Shown here: positions 1 through 7,856 of the stretch, piece by piece
Layout: every line of letters begins with the position of its first letter
Position numbering within the stretch: position 1 is the first letter of the stretch
NCBI GenBank assembly: GCA_947254385.1
Contig: CAMYCP010000007.1
Coordinates: forward strand, 1 to 15,588
From: an uncultured Filifactor sp.
GTDB lineage: Bacteria; Bacillota; Clostridia; Peptostreptococcales; Filifactoraceae
DNA: 15,588 nucleotides
Direction of reading: 5' to 3'
Translations under genes and position numbers: made by a program
Notes under the pieces: model-generated
The model's database searches: none
Told to the model about the DNA's origin: nothing
What the model saw: the letters and a program-made list of their open reading frames with translations, nothing else

Positions 1-83
1 CAATTTATTATGCAATTCAGTATAAGGCAAAAAAATTTCTCCAAGTAAAAAAAATTCTCAAATAAGAAAAAATTCACACATAC

Positions 84-111
84 AAAAATTTTTTGTCAAC
101 AAAAAATTTTT
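84..111. repeat. AT-rich perfect inverted repeat
   Basis: Two 12-base arms (AAAAATTTTTTG at 84-95 and CAAAAAATTTTT at 100-111) are exact reverse complements separated by TCAA. On the minus strand the centre also reads TTGACA (99-94), a consensus -35 hexamer. The hexamer 17 bases further on (TGAATT) is a poor -10, so a promoter leading out of the window is possible but weak. The element lies beyond the surface-gene terminator. It could be a back-up terminator, a protein-binding site or simple AT-rich sequence. No gene is visible in 1-156. Confidence 0.5.
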
Positions 112-153
112 ACATTAAAATATCCGCCAGAGATTTCTAGCAGATAATATAAA

Positions 154-188
154 GCAAAAGAAGAGAAGGATCCCTCCCTCTCTTCTTT
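154..188 (-). terminator. Rho-independent terminator of the SLH surface gene
   Basis: Read on the minus strand, a perfect 10-bp stem (AAAGAAGAGA at 157-166 paired with TCTCTTCTTT at 179-188) encloses a 12-base loop and is followed by a T-rich run (TTTTGCTTTATATT). It begins five bases after the TAA stop of the surface gene (193-195), exactly where an intrinsic terminator is expected. The T tract is interrupted by GC, so efficiency may be moderate. Confidence 0.75.
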
Positions 189-192
189 AATC

Positions 193-3100
193 TTATCTAG
201 GATTTCTTTGAAACTTAGCCTTAACAATTTCAAATTCATCTGTGTTGATGTTAAATTCATTGTTGTCTTCCTTAATCCAGTTTGCCCTGTAAAAGTTCTT
301 CTTGTATAAGTAAGTGTTGCTTGCACACAGGATGTCGTAGTAAGACCACATATCATTCTTAACATCTTTGTAGCCTATTAAGTTCTTGTAGTTGTTTTCA
401 ATATAAGTCTTGTCCAGAAGCCTATTGAAGGCCTTGTTAGAAACTGCTGCAACTTCTTCTCTTGGGATAAACTCGTCGCCTTCATAAGTTGCAAGTCCGT
501 CAGTGTAAATCTTTAACCAGCCTTCCTTATAAGCTGCTTCGATTTCACCCATTGCCCAGTGTCCATCTTTTAGATTCATGTGGTTGCCACTTGCATCTTC
601 AAGTTCTTGGAATCTCTTCAAGGTAGCAATCCATTCATTTCTTGTAATCTTGTCTTGTGGTCTGAAGTTGCTATCATCATAACCGGCAAATACCCTTGCT
701 TGAGTTACGATTTTAACAGCTCTAGTGTACCAAGCTTCTCCAATGTCCTTGTAAGGAAGTTTGAAGTCTTTATTGTACTTATAGCCGTCTTCAACAAGTG
801 CATTGGCAAGAATTTGTGCAGCCTCAGCACGAGTTAAACCATCCTTAGGTCTAAAGTCACCCCTGAAACCTTGCATAAACCTTACTTCTTTGGAATAAGA
901 ATTGTCAACAATTGGTACAGGAACCTTGACAATCTTTTCTTTAACTATAGTCTCGTATCTACCTCCAGAACACGTATGATCATGAGGTTTATTTGGATTA
1001 GGTGTCGGTGGCATATACTCGTCTTGAACAATTACATCAATTTTAACAATTTCACTTGTTCCATTTGTATAATACACCTTTATTTCTGCAACACTTTCTC
1101 CTCTTTTACTAACATCTGGTTCATTTTTAATTTCAATATAATCAATTTCTTTGCCAGCAGGTGGGGTGATTTTTTCTAGATAGTTATCCTTATTTGGTTG
1201 CACTCCCACATCTGTTATTACATATTTAACATCTCCTGCTACAAAGATAGCAACGAGGATTCTTTCGCTTGTGATCGGTGTTGTTTCGTCGATAGCTTCT
1301 TGCCATTTATCAAATACATAGTTTGCTGCTGGAATAGTTTTTGGAACTGCAAGTTCGTTTTTACCTGCTATTTGTCCATCAGCTAATTCAACTAATTTTA
1401 TACCAGCATTTGGATTTACATAGTAGGTTTTTTCTGCAACATTTCCTTCAAGTTTACCCTTGTTTTCATCTTCTGTCTTGAAGGTCACTTTTACATATCC
1501 TTCAGTTGTCACTTGGTTAGGATCGTCAATTTTTTCTACTATATCCTCTGACTTAACAAAGTTAAATTCGTAGGTTTTTTCAGCTGTAATTTTTTCAGCT
1601 TTTATTTCAGGTGACCATGTTCCACCGTTAGAAGTATATCCAACATTTGGAGTCTTTGTAACTGCTTGTGCTTGACTTGTCATATCGACTTCAACATCAG
1701 GTGATACGTAGTAAACTAGGTCGCCGGATACTGATCCGCCTGTGCCTGCTTTGAAGATTACTTTCACATAATTTTCAAGTGCTTTTTCAGGTTTTTCACC
1801 ATTTGGTCCAGCTGAAATAATATTGTCGTGTACTTCAACTGGTATTACGACTGGATTGTCATTTGTTCCTTGTGTAGTACCGTCTTTGTACTTAACGATA
1901 ACTTTAGCTGGTTCGTTGCCAACTGTATTACCATCCGGTTTTGAAATAACTTCTATTGATTCAATTTCTTTGCCTTTTTGTGGTGTGATTTTTCCTTTTA
2001 AAATCTCATCCGTTATTTCTTTGCCCTTTGGTGTGTCTAACTTAGTTGTACTTAATGGATTATCTATAGTTTCTGCTTGGATTGATTTTTTATAGGCAGC
2101 TTCAATTACTGTTACCTTGTCAGCGTATTGGTTCTTAGCTAAATCAATTTTAGTTGCTGGTGTTACGTCTGTTAAACTATTGTCTGTTTCTCCAGTCTTA
2201 ACTTTTTGCCATTCTTTAAAGATATAGTTTACATCTTTTTCTCCAAGTCCATTAAAAGTAAACTTTTGATTTTCTTTACCGACAGGGTCTGTAACTGGTA
2301 TTGTTACTTCCCTAGTAGGATTAACCCAGAATGTCTTTTCAAACTGAGTTTCATCTGTTGCCTTGTCTGTTGTTTTAACGATAACTTTTACATAACTGCT
2401 TGGTACATCTGGTTTTTTGTTTGGATCTGTTTGTTCTACTACATTATCAGAACCTACTGGCTGAATGATTGTATCTGTCGTAAATTTATGACGCTTAGCA
2501 AAGTCAAATTTGCCATTTTTTTTGCCGTCATCATTTTGATTAATTTGATCTGCTGTCCAATTGATAAATGTTGAAGATCCATCCGGGTTAACCTCTGGTA
2601 TCACTACCCAAGCATTTTTATTAACATAATAAACCTTGTTGTCCTTTGACTTCATATCGCCTGTAGGAGCAACTGTTACTTTTACATATTCGCCAGTTAT
2701 ATCTTTTAATCCACCTTCTTTAGCATCTTTCTTTTCTGCGTCTGTTAAGAATAGTGGTTTGTCACCGTCCTTGTTAAGGGCTTCGTAAACATTTTTGTAA
2801 ACTTTAATTGGTATATCAAGTTCTTGTGGCTCTTTGCCGTCTTTGAAAGTAACTTTAGCCTTGACATTTACTGTGCGAACAAGTTGGTCCTTGTCGGCCT
2901 CGCCCATTTCTTTTACTAACTCATAAACTTGATCGTCACTTGTTAATTCATTTCCATTTTCATTGAATAATTTTATTTCAGTTTCTGATGGAAGTGGTTT
3001 TTCATCGCCATTTTTGTCTTTCCAGACTAATTTTTTCTTTAAGTCTTCTCTCGTTGGAACAAAGTTATTTGTCCAAGCGTTATTTTGGTCTTTAAAGGAT

Positions 3101-6100
3101 TCTGTTCTTACTAAGCCGGGTGTGCTTAGACCTGACCATTCGAAGTAGGCTGTGAATGTGTAATCTTTTTTAATGATTGTGTCGTCATTTAATCGTGGAC
3201 TCTTGTCCCACTTAATAAATTTCTTTCCAGTTTCTGGTGTGATGTAGTACTTTCCTTCAACCTTATCATTAGGTGTTCCATCAGGCTTTGTTCCCAATTC
3301 TTCTGGAACTGGTAATAATTGTGATTGAAGGCCCTTAATTACATCATAGTGAAGTTCTGTAACTTCTTTCCCATCCTTGTCTTTGAAAGATCCACCCTTG
3401 TCTGCCTTGAAAGTTACTCTTACATAACCATCTGGTACTGGATCATTTTTATTTGACACTTCAATTACTCTTACATCCTTATAATAGAAAGTAATTTCTT
3501 TTTCGCCTGTGCCATTAATTCCTAAGAACTCGTTTGTATCTTCATTAACATCAAAGAATAGTTGTTGTTGTGGTGCACTTGTTAGTACCCAACCTGGGAT
3601 TCTTCTATAGTTTCTTGCGTCATAATGACGGTTACCATTTATAACTAATTCTGGGTCAATAATCTTTCCTTTTTCTGGATCTGGATCGTTTCTAAATCTT
3701 TCATCTATATAATTAACCTTATATTTACGTTGTCTAAATGGTCTGTAGAAGAATTTAAATACATATTCCTTGTATTCAGGATTTGCTTTATACACAGTGT
3801 TATTAGGGGTTGACTTGTCAGTATCTACTATCTCTTTTGGTTCTAAGCGGAACATTTGGAAATATGAGTTTTTGAAATCAAAGTTTGTATTATATTCATC
3901 ATATTCTGTCTTTAATTTATGTTCAACTTGATTAGCATCTGTGTAGTTCTTTAAATTTTCTTCTAGCTCTGCATTAGGCGCTATTAGCCAGTCATTATCT
4001 TGCTTATCAGCAGTAGTTGCTACATAATAGTTTAAACGCTTGTCATGAAGCACCTCTTTAATTGGGTTTTCTCTTAAACTAGTATCTAGTTTAAAGTTCT
4101 CATCCAAGAAGTAGTGTAAAACATCAACATCTACTTTTTCGTTTGGAACCCAAATTGCCTTTAAATATAGAGGAGATACTACATCGTTGCCGAAGGAATA
4201 AAGCTCTGGAACTTTATAAGTTTCTCTATAAGTCGTATCTTGCTCGGTTGTGTAGTTGCTATTGGCATCTTTCTTATATCTAATTATTTCCCAACCCATA
4301 AAGTCGTAGCCCTTTCTTGTAGGCTTCTTTGGTTCTACAAGCTTTTGTCTTTGGATAACTGTAAAAATTTGCTTGCCATCTGTAGTAGTAGCAGGCTCTT
4401 TTAGATAACCTTTTTTGGCATAGGTATTAATTTCTTCTTGACCTATGTCTCCTTCTTGAATTGTTTTGCGTTTTTGAGTTAGTTTTGTTTCGTCAATTGA
4501 ACTTAAATCTCCGCCGTTTGGATCAAAGGTTACTTTCCACTTGTAGTCCGGTTCGCCCCACTTAGCATAAAGGTTGACCGGGTGGTTAGGCATCTTCTCG
4601 CCCGAGTTCTCCCAAACAAGTTTTGTGCCCGCAGGGTCTAGTGCCCAGCCCTTAAATACCATTTGGTCTGAAAGATTGTCTGGTCTTTTAACTTTTAACT
4701 TGCCATCTGCTGGGTCTGTAAATATTAAATCGGTAAGCTTTAATTCTTTTAACTTTTCCGGATTATCCAATAGGTTGGCCGGATTGTCTTTTTTATATTC
4801 ATCCCCAGTGTCTACTGTAGGGCTTAAAGCCTTTAGTGGAAATTCGTAGAAAGTATCTAATTGGTTCGTTGAGTTAAATTCACTATCGGCCTTAATCACT
4901 GACGGGTTGTAGTTAAACCTTAGTGGGTACTTGTTACGAGTGTATTTAAATTTAAGGTAGCCATTTTTTTCAAATGGTTTAACTAAAGGTTCACCTTCAC
5001 CATCAGTCAATGGATCGCCAAATTCATCAATATCGCTAAAGAAGAAATTAATAAATTTCATCTTTCCTATAGGGAGTTCATCTCCAAGCACTGTATAGGT
5101 CTTAGCAGGAAATGGTGTTACTTCTGCACGCTCGTCGTTTTTATCATCTATGCCATCTTCATCAAGAAATTCCGCTCGTTCAAAACCTCTCTTACCAGTA
5201 AAGCCTTGAACCTTGGGGTATTTAGGCGCATAAGATTCGGAATTGGTATCTGCCTTAAATCTATATAGGTCGTAGCGGATAATTGTTTCGCCGTCCTTAA
5301 AGCCGTCCATCCAAAAATCCATGTGGTGAGGTATGGAGTTTTCGGCCTGTTCTATACCAAAGGAAAGAGTTGTAAAATCGAATTTATCTACGGGTATGGT
5401 TGTTCCATCACCCTTATCTATCGGTTTCTTATATCCGCCCCAGCGAGTGTAATTAGCCATGTCCAAAAATTCATCGGCATTTAATCTATAAGGAGGTGTA
5501 TCTAAGTAACCTGGCCAATTTGGCGTACTATAGTTTGGTCCCCAGCCGAATGATTGATAGCCAGGTTTAAAGCCCTTGGTTTGCATTGCATCATTTGGCC
5601 AGCCAAGCATTAGCTGATTAAACCTTGCCTTGTAATGGTAAGGATTACCGGGACCGCCCTTCTTCACTACCTCGCCTTTATCTTCATCATATCCCCAAAT
5701 TTCAGGGTAAAAGGTATTTTCAGCAGGCTGAGCATTAGACTTAGTAAAGTATAGGTCGTAGACTTGTCTGTCGTAGTAGATATTGTAGACAGTCTTACCT
5801 GTTGGATCTACAGACTTGACTAGGCTTACATTTGCAGGGTCCGCATTTTGCTCATGCGTTAATTTTTTGTTGCAGACATAGAACTTGTTTAGATAAAGAT
5901 CTTCGCCACGATTAAATCTTGCGCCGGCCCAAATCTTGTTAAGACGGGCTTGGTCTAGGTCCGGAAATGGAATCGTATTAATAGATACTGTATCTAAGTC
6001 TGGGCGAGTTCCTGTAGCTTCATCTTTATATACATGAGTGCCCATATAGTCGTACTTTTCTAGTAAAGATGCATTATCATCGTGGTCTGCCTTTTCTGCC

Positions 6101-7179
6101 CAGAATTGAATAGCATAATCTGCCTTTTCCTTGTCCTTCCACACTGCTGTGAAGGTAACCTTACTTTCCGGCATGATTAAATCATTATCAAGCTTTTCTA
6201 TAGCTTGACCGGTTCCGACTGTAATTATTTGATTTGCCTTAAATTCTTTTCCATCTTTTGTTTTTAAATCAACAGATGGCTTCCAGCCTTGGAACAAGCC
6301 GCCATCCTTTGTAGGGATATCTGCAATTTTAGGAATAACTTGTCCATAGTAAAGAGTACGAGCCGGAATTGGTGTTCCGCCTGCAGTGTCAAAAACTACA
6401 TCGTGGTAGGCACGGTTATAACGATACTCCAAGATAAAGTTCTCAGCATTTTCCGGAACTTGCATGTTGATAGATTCAGCTTCCGGAACAAAGCCTTTTC
6501 TTCTCGGATCATTTTCACTCAAAGGACTTACTTCCATAGTGGAGCCGGTGTTACCGTTTTGAGTGGTAATAAGTTCTCCATCTTCTCCAACGCTTCCATC
6601 TGGATTTGTGTACTTGGTAAAGTCTTCTAGGTCTTGGAAGACGTGTTTAATTTTTATTTGATTGCTTTTAGCAGTGTATTTATAATCTTCCTTGTCAGAG
6701 TATCTAAAGCCGTTAGCATCATTTCCTGTTTTATTTTTTCCGTCTGCTGCATTTTTAACAATATCGTAGTCGATTTTAAAATCTTCTTTTGGCTTTTCAT
6801 AACCAGTAAGATCAGGTAGTTTTATAGTTTGTTTTACCTTATCTTTTTCTTCTTGCGTAGCTCCTGCACCTACACTGGCGATGTATGGTTGGTATCCAAC
6901 CTGATACTTCTCGCCTCTTTGTACCTTAAAATCGGTGCACAAAGTGTAAATTTCCGGCTGGTCTGGATTTTTAATTAAACCCTCTGCCGTTTGGCCATTT
7001 CCTGGTTTTGCAGGCTTAACAGGAAGATTTTCATTCCCTTCTATAATCTTTGCCTTATCTCTTGCCAAGTTATCATAATGATATCCATAATTCACCTCAG
7101 CAAAGGCCTGTAATGGCACTGACAAAAGCATAAGTAATGCCAGTACAAATGTCGTGGTTCTTTTTAGGTAATTTCCCAT
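193..7179 (-). CDS. Giant secreted SLH-domain repeat surface protein (2328 aa)
   Basis: This is a predicted cell-surface protein held to secondary cell-wall polymer by SLH domains; its ligand is unknown. A signal peptide (basic n-region MGNYLKR, hydrophobic core, AFA at 25-27) should be cleaved before Glu28. InlB/Listeria-Bacteroides-type repeats follow: one at about 257-342, one ending in FKGW...LYAKWG before about 875, and one with FDPNGG at 885-890. A MucBP-like stretch covers about 1015-1245. Five units starting (G/E/S/N)YV(K/R)V have their Tyr at 1252, 1498, 1596, 1804 and 1895, with Rib-like segments near 1350-1460, 1722-1795 and 1995-2050. A Pro-rich hinge (from 2056, with Cys2070) leads to three SLH units marked by TRAE 2116-2119, TRNE 2179-2182 and PREE 2239-2242. 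The C-terminal tail ends FQRNPR. There is no LPXTG motif, so SLH binding is the likely anchor. The ATG at 7179 is preceded by AAGGGGGG at a 6-base spacing. Adhesin or S-layer-associated roles are inference. Confidence 0.93.
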   Translation of the reverse strand: MGNYLKRTTTFVLALLMLLSVPLQAFAEVNYGYHYDNLARDKAKIIEGNENLPVKPAKPGNGQTAEGLIKNPDQPEIYTLCTDFKVQRGEKYQVGYQPYIASVGAGATQEEKDKVKQTIKLPDLTGYEKPKEDFKIDYDIVKNAADGKNKTGNDANGFRYSDKEDYKYTAKSNQIKIKHVFQDLEDFTKYTNPDGSVGEDGELITTQNGNTGSTMEVSPLSENDPRRKGFVPEAESINMQVPENAENFILEYRYNRAYHDVVFDTAGGTPIPARTLYYGQVIPKIADIPTKDGGLFQGWKPSVDLKTKDGKEFKANQIITVGTGQAIEKLDNDLIMPESKVTFTAVWKDKEKADYAIQFWAEKADHDDNASLLEKYDYMGTHVYKDEATGTRPDLDTVSINTIPFPDLDQARLNKIWAGARFNRGEDLYLNKFYVCNKKLTHEQNADPANVSLVKSVDPTGKTVYNIYYDRQVYDLYFTKSNAQPAENTFYPEIWGYDEDKGEVVKKGGPGNPYHYKARFNQLMLGWPNDAMQTKGFKPGYQSFGWGPNYSTPNWPGYLDTPPYRLNADEFLDMANYTRWGGYKKPIDKGDGTTIPVDKFDFTTLSFGIEQAENSIPHHMDFWMDGFKDGETIIRYDLYRFKADTNSESYAPKYPKVQGFTGKRGFERAEFLDEDGIDDKNDERAEVTPFPAKTYTVLGDELPIGKMKFINFFFSDIDEFGDPLTDGEGEPLVKPFEKNGYLKFKYTRNKYPLRFNYNPSVIKADSEFNSTNQLDTFYEFPLKALSPTVDTGDEYKKDNPANLLDNPEKLKELKLTDLIFTDPADGKLKVKRPDNLSDQMVFKGWALDPAGTKLVWENSGEKMPNHPVNLYAKWGEPDYKWKVTFDPNGGDLSSIDETKLTQKRKTIQEGDIGQEEINTYAKKGYLKEPATTTDGKQIFTVIQRQKLVEPKKPTRKGYDFMGWEIIRYKKDANSNYTTEQDTTYRETYKVPELYSFGNDVVSPLYLKAIWVPNEKVDVDVLHYFLDENFKLDTSLRENPIKEVLHDKRLNYYVATTADKQDNDWLIAPNAELEENLKNYTDANQVEHKLKTEYDEYNTNFDFKNSYFQMFRLEPKEIVDTDKSTPNNTVYKANPEYKEYVFKFFYRPFRQRKYKVNYIDERFRNDPDPEKGKIIDPELVINGNRHYDARNYRRIPGWVLTSAPQQQLFFDVNEDTNEFLGINGTGEKEITFYYKDVRVIEVSNKNDPVPDGYVRVTFKADKGGSFKDKDGKEVTELHYDVIKGLQSQLLPVPEELGTKPDGTPNDKVEGKYYITPETGKKFIKWDKSPRLNDDTIIKKDYTFTAYFEWSGLSTPGLVRTESFKDQNNAWTNNFVPTREDLKKKLVWKDKNGDEKPLPSETEIKLFNENGNELTSDDQVYELVKEMGEADKDQLVRTVNVKAKVTFKDGKEPQELDIPIKVYKNVYEALNKDGDKPLFLTDAEKKDAKEGGLKDITGEYVKVTVAPTGDMKSKDNKVYYVNKNAWVVIPEVNPDGSSTFINWTADQINQNDDGKKNGKFDFAKRHKFTTDTIIQPVGSDNVVEQTDPNKKPDVPSSYVKVIVKTTDKATDETQFEKTFWVNPTREVTIPVTDPVGKENQKFTFNGLGEKDVNYIFKEWQKVKTGETDNSLTDVTPATKIDLAKNQYADKVTVIEAAYKKSIQAETIDNPLSTTKLDTPKGKEITDEILKGKITPQKGKEIESIEVISKPDGNTVGNEPAKVIVKYKDGTTQGTNDNPVVIPVEVHDNIISAGPNGEKPEKALENYVKVIFKAGTGGSVSGDLVYYVSPDVEVDMTSQAQAVTKTPNVGYTSNGGTWSPEIKAEKITAEKTYEFNFVKSEDIVEKIDDPNQVTTEGYVKVTFKTEDENKGKLEGNVAEKTYYVNPNAGIKLVELADGQIAGKNELAVPKTIPAANYVFDKWQEAIDETTPITSERILVAIFVAGDVKYVITDVGVQPNKDNYLEKITPPAGKEIDYIEIKNEPDVSKRGESVAEIKVYYTNGTSEIVKIDVIVQDEYMPPTPNPNKPHDHTCSGGRYETIVKEKIVKVPVPIVDNSYSKEVRFMQGFRGDFRPKDGLTRAEAAQILANALVEDGYKYNKDFKLPYKDIGEAWYTRAVKIVTQARVFAGYDDSNFRPQDKITRNEWIATLKRFQELEDASGNHMNLKDGHWAMGEIEAAYKEGWLKIYTDGLATYEGDEFIPREEVAAVSNKAFNRLLDKTYIENNYKNLIGYKDVKNDMWSYYDILCASNTYLYKKNFYRANWIKEDNNEFNINTDEFEIVKAKFQRNPR

Positions 7180-7220
7180 TTTTTCCCCCCTTAAAATTAA
7201 ATATTAATAGTTTATTTTTA

Positions 7221-7241
7221 CTATGATGTATTATATACCAT
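7221..7241 (-). promoter_or_regulatory. Upstream mini-ORF 2 (MVYNTS) with RBS
   Basis: On the minus strand AAGGGGGG precedes ATG GTA TAT AAT ACA TCA TAG. It has the same length as mini-ORF 1 and shares the Y-N-T core. Its stop lies about 30 bases before the ribosome binding site of the SLH gene, a distance that could allow reinitiation. Codons 2-4 overlap a TATAAT hexamer, so the stretch may act as a -10 element rather than as coding sequence. Confidence 0.4.
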
Positions 7242-7282
7242 ATTTTCCCCCCTTAAATTTAAATATTAATAGTTTATTTTTA

Positions 7283-7303
7283 CTATAATGTATTGTATCC
7301 CAT
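7283..7303 (-). promoter_or_regulatory. Upstream mini-ORF 1 (MGYNTL) with consensus RBS
   Basis: On the minus strand AAGGAGGG sits six bases before ATG GGA TAC AAT ACA TTA TAG. This is the best ribosome binding site in the leader, better than that of the real gene. It would be translated if transcription starts at the distal -10 near 7365-7370. It could be a regulatory upstream ORF, or simply a by-product of the 62-bp duplication. No function is claimed for the peptide. Confidence 0.45.
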
Positions 7304-7364
7304 TTTTTCCCTCCTTAAATTTAAATATTAATAGTTCATTTTTCTTATAATATATTTTTTTTCT

Positions 7365-7387
7365 ATTATACCACATTTATACCACAT
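7365..7387 (-). promoter_or_regulatory. Candidate promoter of the SLH gene: duplicated extended -10
   Basis: The minus strand reads TGGTATAAT at 7373-7365, an extended -10 (TGn plus TATAAT). It is preceded by a second copy, TGGTATAAA, at 7384-7376. The two lie within a perfect 11-base tandem repeat (plus strand TTATACCACAT at 7366-7376 and 7377-7387). No convincing -35 is present at 17 bases, which extended -10 promoters can tolerate. Transcription starting near 7358 would include all three RBS/ATG units, giving a leader of roughly 180 nt. Confidence 0.5.
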
Positions 7388-7540
7388 TTTTCTCATTTTA
7401 ACACTTTTTTATGGCTTTTAATTACTTTGCCCTTATTTCTAGGTTTTTGTAAATTCACCTATATGAAAAAAGAGAAAGAAATTTTTCCTCCTAATGTTAT
7501 ATTGCTCCAAAAATATTTTTATATAATTTCATACAATATA

Positions 7541-7573
7541 TTGACGTAGTATAGACAACATATTATAATATGT
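7541..7573 (+). promoter_or_regulatory. Toxin-antitoxin promoter with overlapping palindromic operator
   Basis: TTGACG (7541-7546), a 17-bp spacer and TATAAT (7564-7569) form a near-consensus promoter. A perfect 16-bp palindrome, ACATATTATAATATGT (7558-7573), covers the -10 box. RelB-type ribbon-helix-helix antitoxins usually repress their own promoter by binding such palindromes, so this is the likely autoregulatory operator. The transcript start would fall near 7576, so the RBS (AAGGAGGG, 7576-7583) would lie at or very near the 5' end of the mRNA. Confidence 0.82.
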
Positions 7574-7589
7574 ACAAGGAGGGATTATT

Positions 7590-7856
7590 ATGGCACAAAC
7601 TACAGTAAGTGTAAGAATGGACAGCGCTCTAAAAAAAGATTTCGATATTGTATGTAAAGAGTTGGGTTTAACGATGAGTACGGCTATAACGATACTTGCC
7701 AAAAAGATGGTGAGAGAAGAACGTCTGCCTTTTGAAATGTCTTTGGATCCGTTTTATAGTAAATCAAATATGGAAGAATTAAAAAAACGTATTGAAGATG
7801 TAAATACAGGAAAGAGTATTTTAAAGGAACATGAACTTATTGAGGCGGACGAATGA
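7590..7856 (+). CDS. RelB/DinJ-family antitoxin
   Basis: This 88-residue protein has the form of a RelB/DinJ antitoxin. An N-terminal ribbon-helix-helix DNA-binding segment (TTVSVRMDSALKKDFDIVCKE, about residues 4-24, then LGLTMSTAITI) is followed by LPFEM, typical of the family, and a charged helical C-terminus that would wrap the toxin. The start has an excellent RBS (AAGGAGGG, six bases upstream), and a palindromic operator overlaps its promoter. Its stop codon overlaps the toxin start as ATGA (7853-7856), the usual translational coupling. The antitoxin looks intact, but its partner is frameshifted. It may therefore persist as a stand-alone repressor or as protection against a related toxin elsewhere; that is inference. 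The dinJ or relB symbol is withheld because the family is broad. Confidence 0.9.
   Translation: MAQTTVSVRMDSALKKDFDIVCKELGLTMSTAITILAKKMVREERLPFEMSLDPFYSKSNMEELKKRIEDVNTGKSILKEHELIEADE

Larger units (their letters stand above)
7177..7362 (-). repeat. Three tandem 62-bp leader repeats, each with RBS and ATG
   Basis: Three head-to-tail units lie at 7177-7238, 7239-7300 and 7301-7362. Units 1 and 2 differ at about 5 of 62 positions; unit 3 is more diverged at its distal end. On the minus strand every unit ends in a polypurine ribosome binding site (AAGGAGGG in unit 3, AAGGGGGG in units 2 and 1), then five or six A/T bases and ATG. The unit 1 ATG is the true start of the SLH gene, and the other two open six-codon ORFs. 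The unit junctions also carry -10-like hexamers (TATAAT at 7235-7230, TACAAT near 7297-7292). The array is therefore a multiplied promoter/leader/RBS module as well as a translational one. Confidence 0.88.

Noticed and set aside
96..365. Minus-strand open frame overlapping the 3' end of the surface gene
   Set aside because: It overlaps the SLH C-terminus in another frame, has no family features or RBS, and runs through the terminator.
580..6819. Several plus-strand open frames of 60-120 codons inside the surface gene
   Set aside because: They are antisense shadows of a continuous 2328-codon gene. The translations are low-complexity, Cys/Phe/Ile-rich and match no family.
193..7179. Sortase-type (LPXTG) anchoring of the surface protein
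   Set aside because: The C-terminus has no LPXTG motif, hydrophobic stretch or basic tail. It ends in SLH units and FQRNPR.
7177..7362. CRISPR-like array
   Set aside because: The units are directly contiguous with no spacers, there are only three, and each contains an RBS and start codon, so this is a tandem leader duplication.
7463..7549. 28-codon plus-strand frame MKKEKEIFPPNV... before the toxin-antitoxin promoter
   Set aside because: It has no RBS and no recognisable homology, and it ends inside the -35/spacer of the promoter. Most likely chance.
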